NCBI GenBank assembly: GCA_947246015.1
Contig: CAMXQE010000028.1
Coordinates: 1-49,271, forward strand
Reading direction: 5' to 3'
From: an uncultured Lachnospiraceae bacterium
GTDB lineage: Bacteria > Bacillota > Clostridia > Lachnospirales > Lachnospiraceae
Length of the DNA stretch: 49,271 bases
Shown here piece by piece: positions 49,212 to 49,271 of this stretch; within the stretch, counting starts at the first letter, position 1; each line of letters opens with the position of its first letter. The position numbers and the translations under genes were made by a program. The notes beneath the pieces are model-generated. The model had not been told where the DNA came from and did not search any database. It saw nothing but the letters and a program-made list of their open reading frames with translations.

Positions 49212-49271
49212 GAAATTATAGTTTATAAATCGCCTTTTGCCAACAAATTATCTTTACCCATACCACAGACG

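Noticed and set aside
1..49271. tRNA or rRNA genes
   Set aside because: No cloverleaf with TTCGAAT-type T-loop or rRNA segment was recognised on either strand when read by eye; a tRNAscan-type search would be decisive.

Overview
The window looks like the chromosome of a spore-forming, anaerobic gut-type Clostridia, most likely a Lachnospiraceae member. The reasons are a fucose-type bacterial microcompartment (BMC) operon, a T-box controlled trp operon, an orphan spoVAE, the small families DUF5721 and CD3324, a high-molecular-weight rubredoxin, strong purine-rich ribosome binding sites and moderate G+C. This is inferred from gene content only; no rRNA or tRNA gene is visible.

Layout. (1) 54-10797: an ECF sigma factor faces away from a 13-gene BMC operon: class II aldolase, GlcG/HbpS-like protein, CoA-acylating aldehyde dehydrogenase, zinc-type alcohol dehydrogenase, four hexamer shell proteins, PduL, the EutN pentamer, PduS, PduT and a DeoR regulator. 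Five of the enzymes carry amphipathic targeting helices. No diol dehydratase or glycyl radical enzyme is present, so the locus as seen would split a 6-deoxy-ketose-1-phosphate and oxidise/reduce the lactaldehyde, regenerating NAD and CoA inside the shell. (2) 11060-14916: RidA, shikimate kinase, a DMT transporter, rubredoxin-flavoprotein, ABM monooxygenase and DUF1062. (3) 15424-25854: an accessory, partly decayed region with a GNAT toxin-antitoxin pair, glycosyltransferase, SDR enzyme, exonuclease, ankyrin protein, DinB, MGMT-like and acetyltransferase genes, two pseudogenes and several inverted-repeat elements. (4) 25909-33405: Trp T-box and the complete trpEGDCFBA operon. (5) 33428-40351: HDOD/EAL protein, SpoVAE, DUF5721, DegV, DUF1294 and divergent argG / argC-GNAT. 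(6) 40542-49271: a hybrid sensor kinase, two-domain hemerythrin, lipoprotein, GH4 glycosidase, Nudix hydrolase and a gene remnant at the edge.

The most unusual content is non-coding. At least four families of structured dispersed repeats are interspersed through the window. Family A (~129 bp, nine full or partial copies) forms two nested hairpins; one copy interrupts a gene so that removing 129 bp restores one reading frame. Family B (~75 bp, five copies) includes one copy read through in frame inside a transporter. Family C (~97 bp) has two near-identical copies and a fragment, and supplies the Shine-Dalgarno of trpC. Family D consists of four ~90-nt palindromes whose stems covary between copies; they sit as tandem pairs directly before the ribosome binding sites of a shell gene and of trpD. 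Several large single hairpins (up to ~309 bp) add to this. The BMC operon also has a shell gene with two plausible translation starts and internal terminator-like hairpins that could set shell-to-enzyme ratios.
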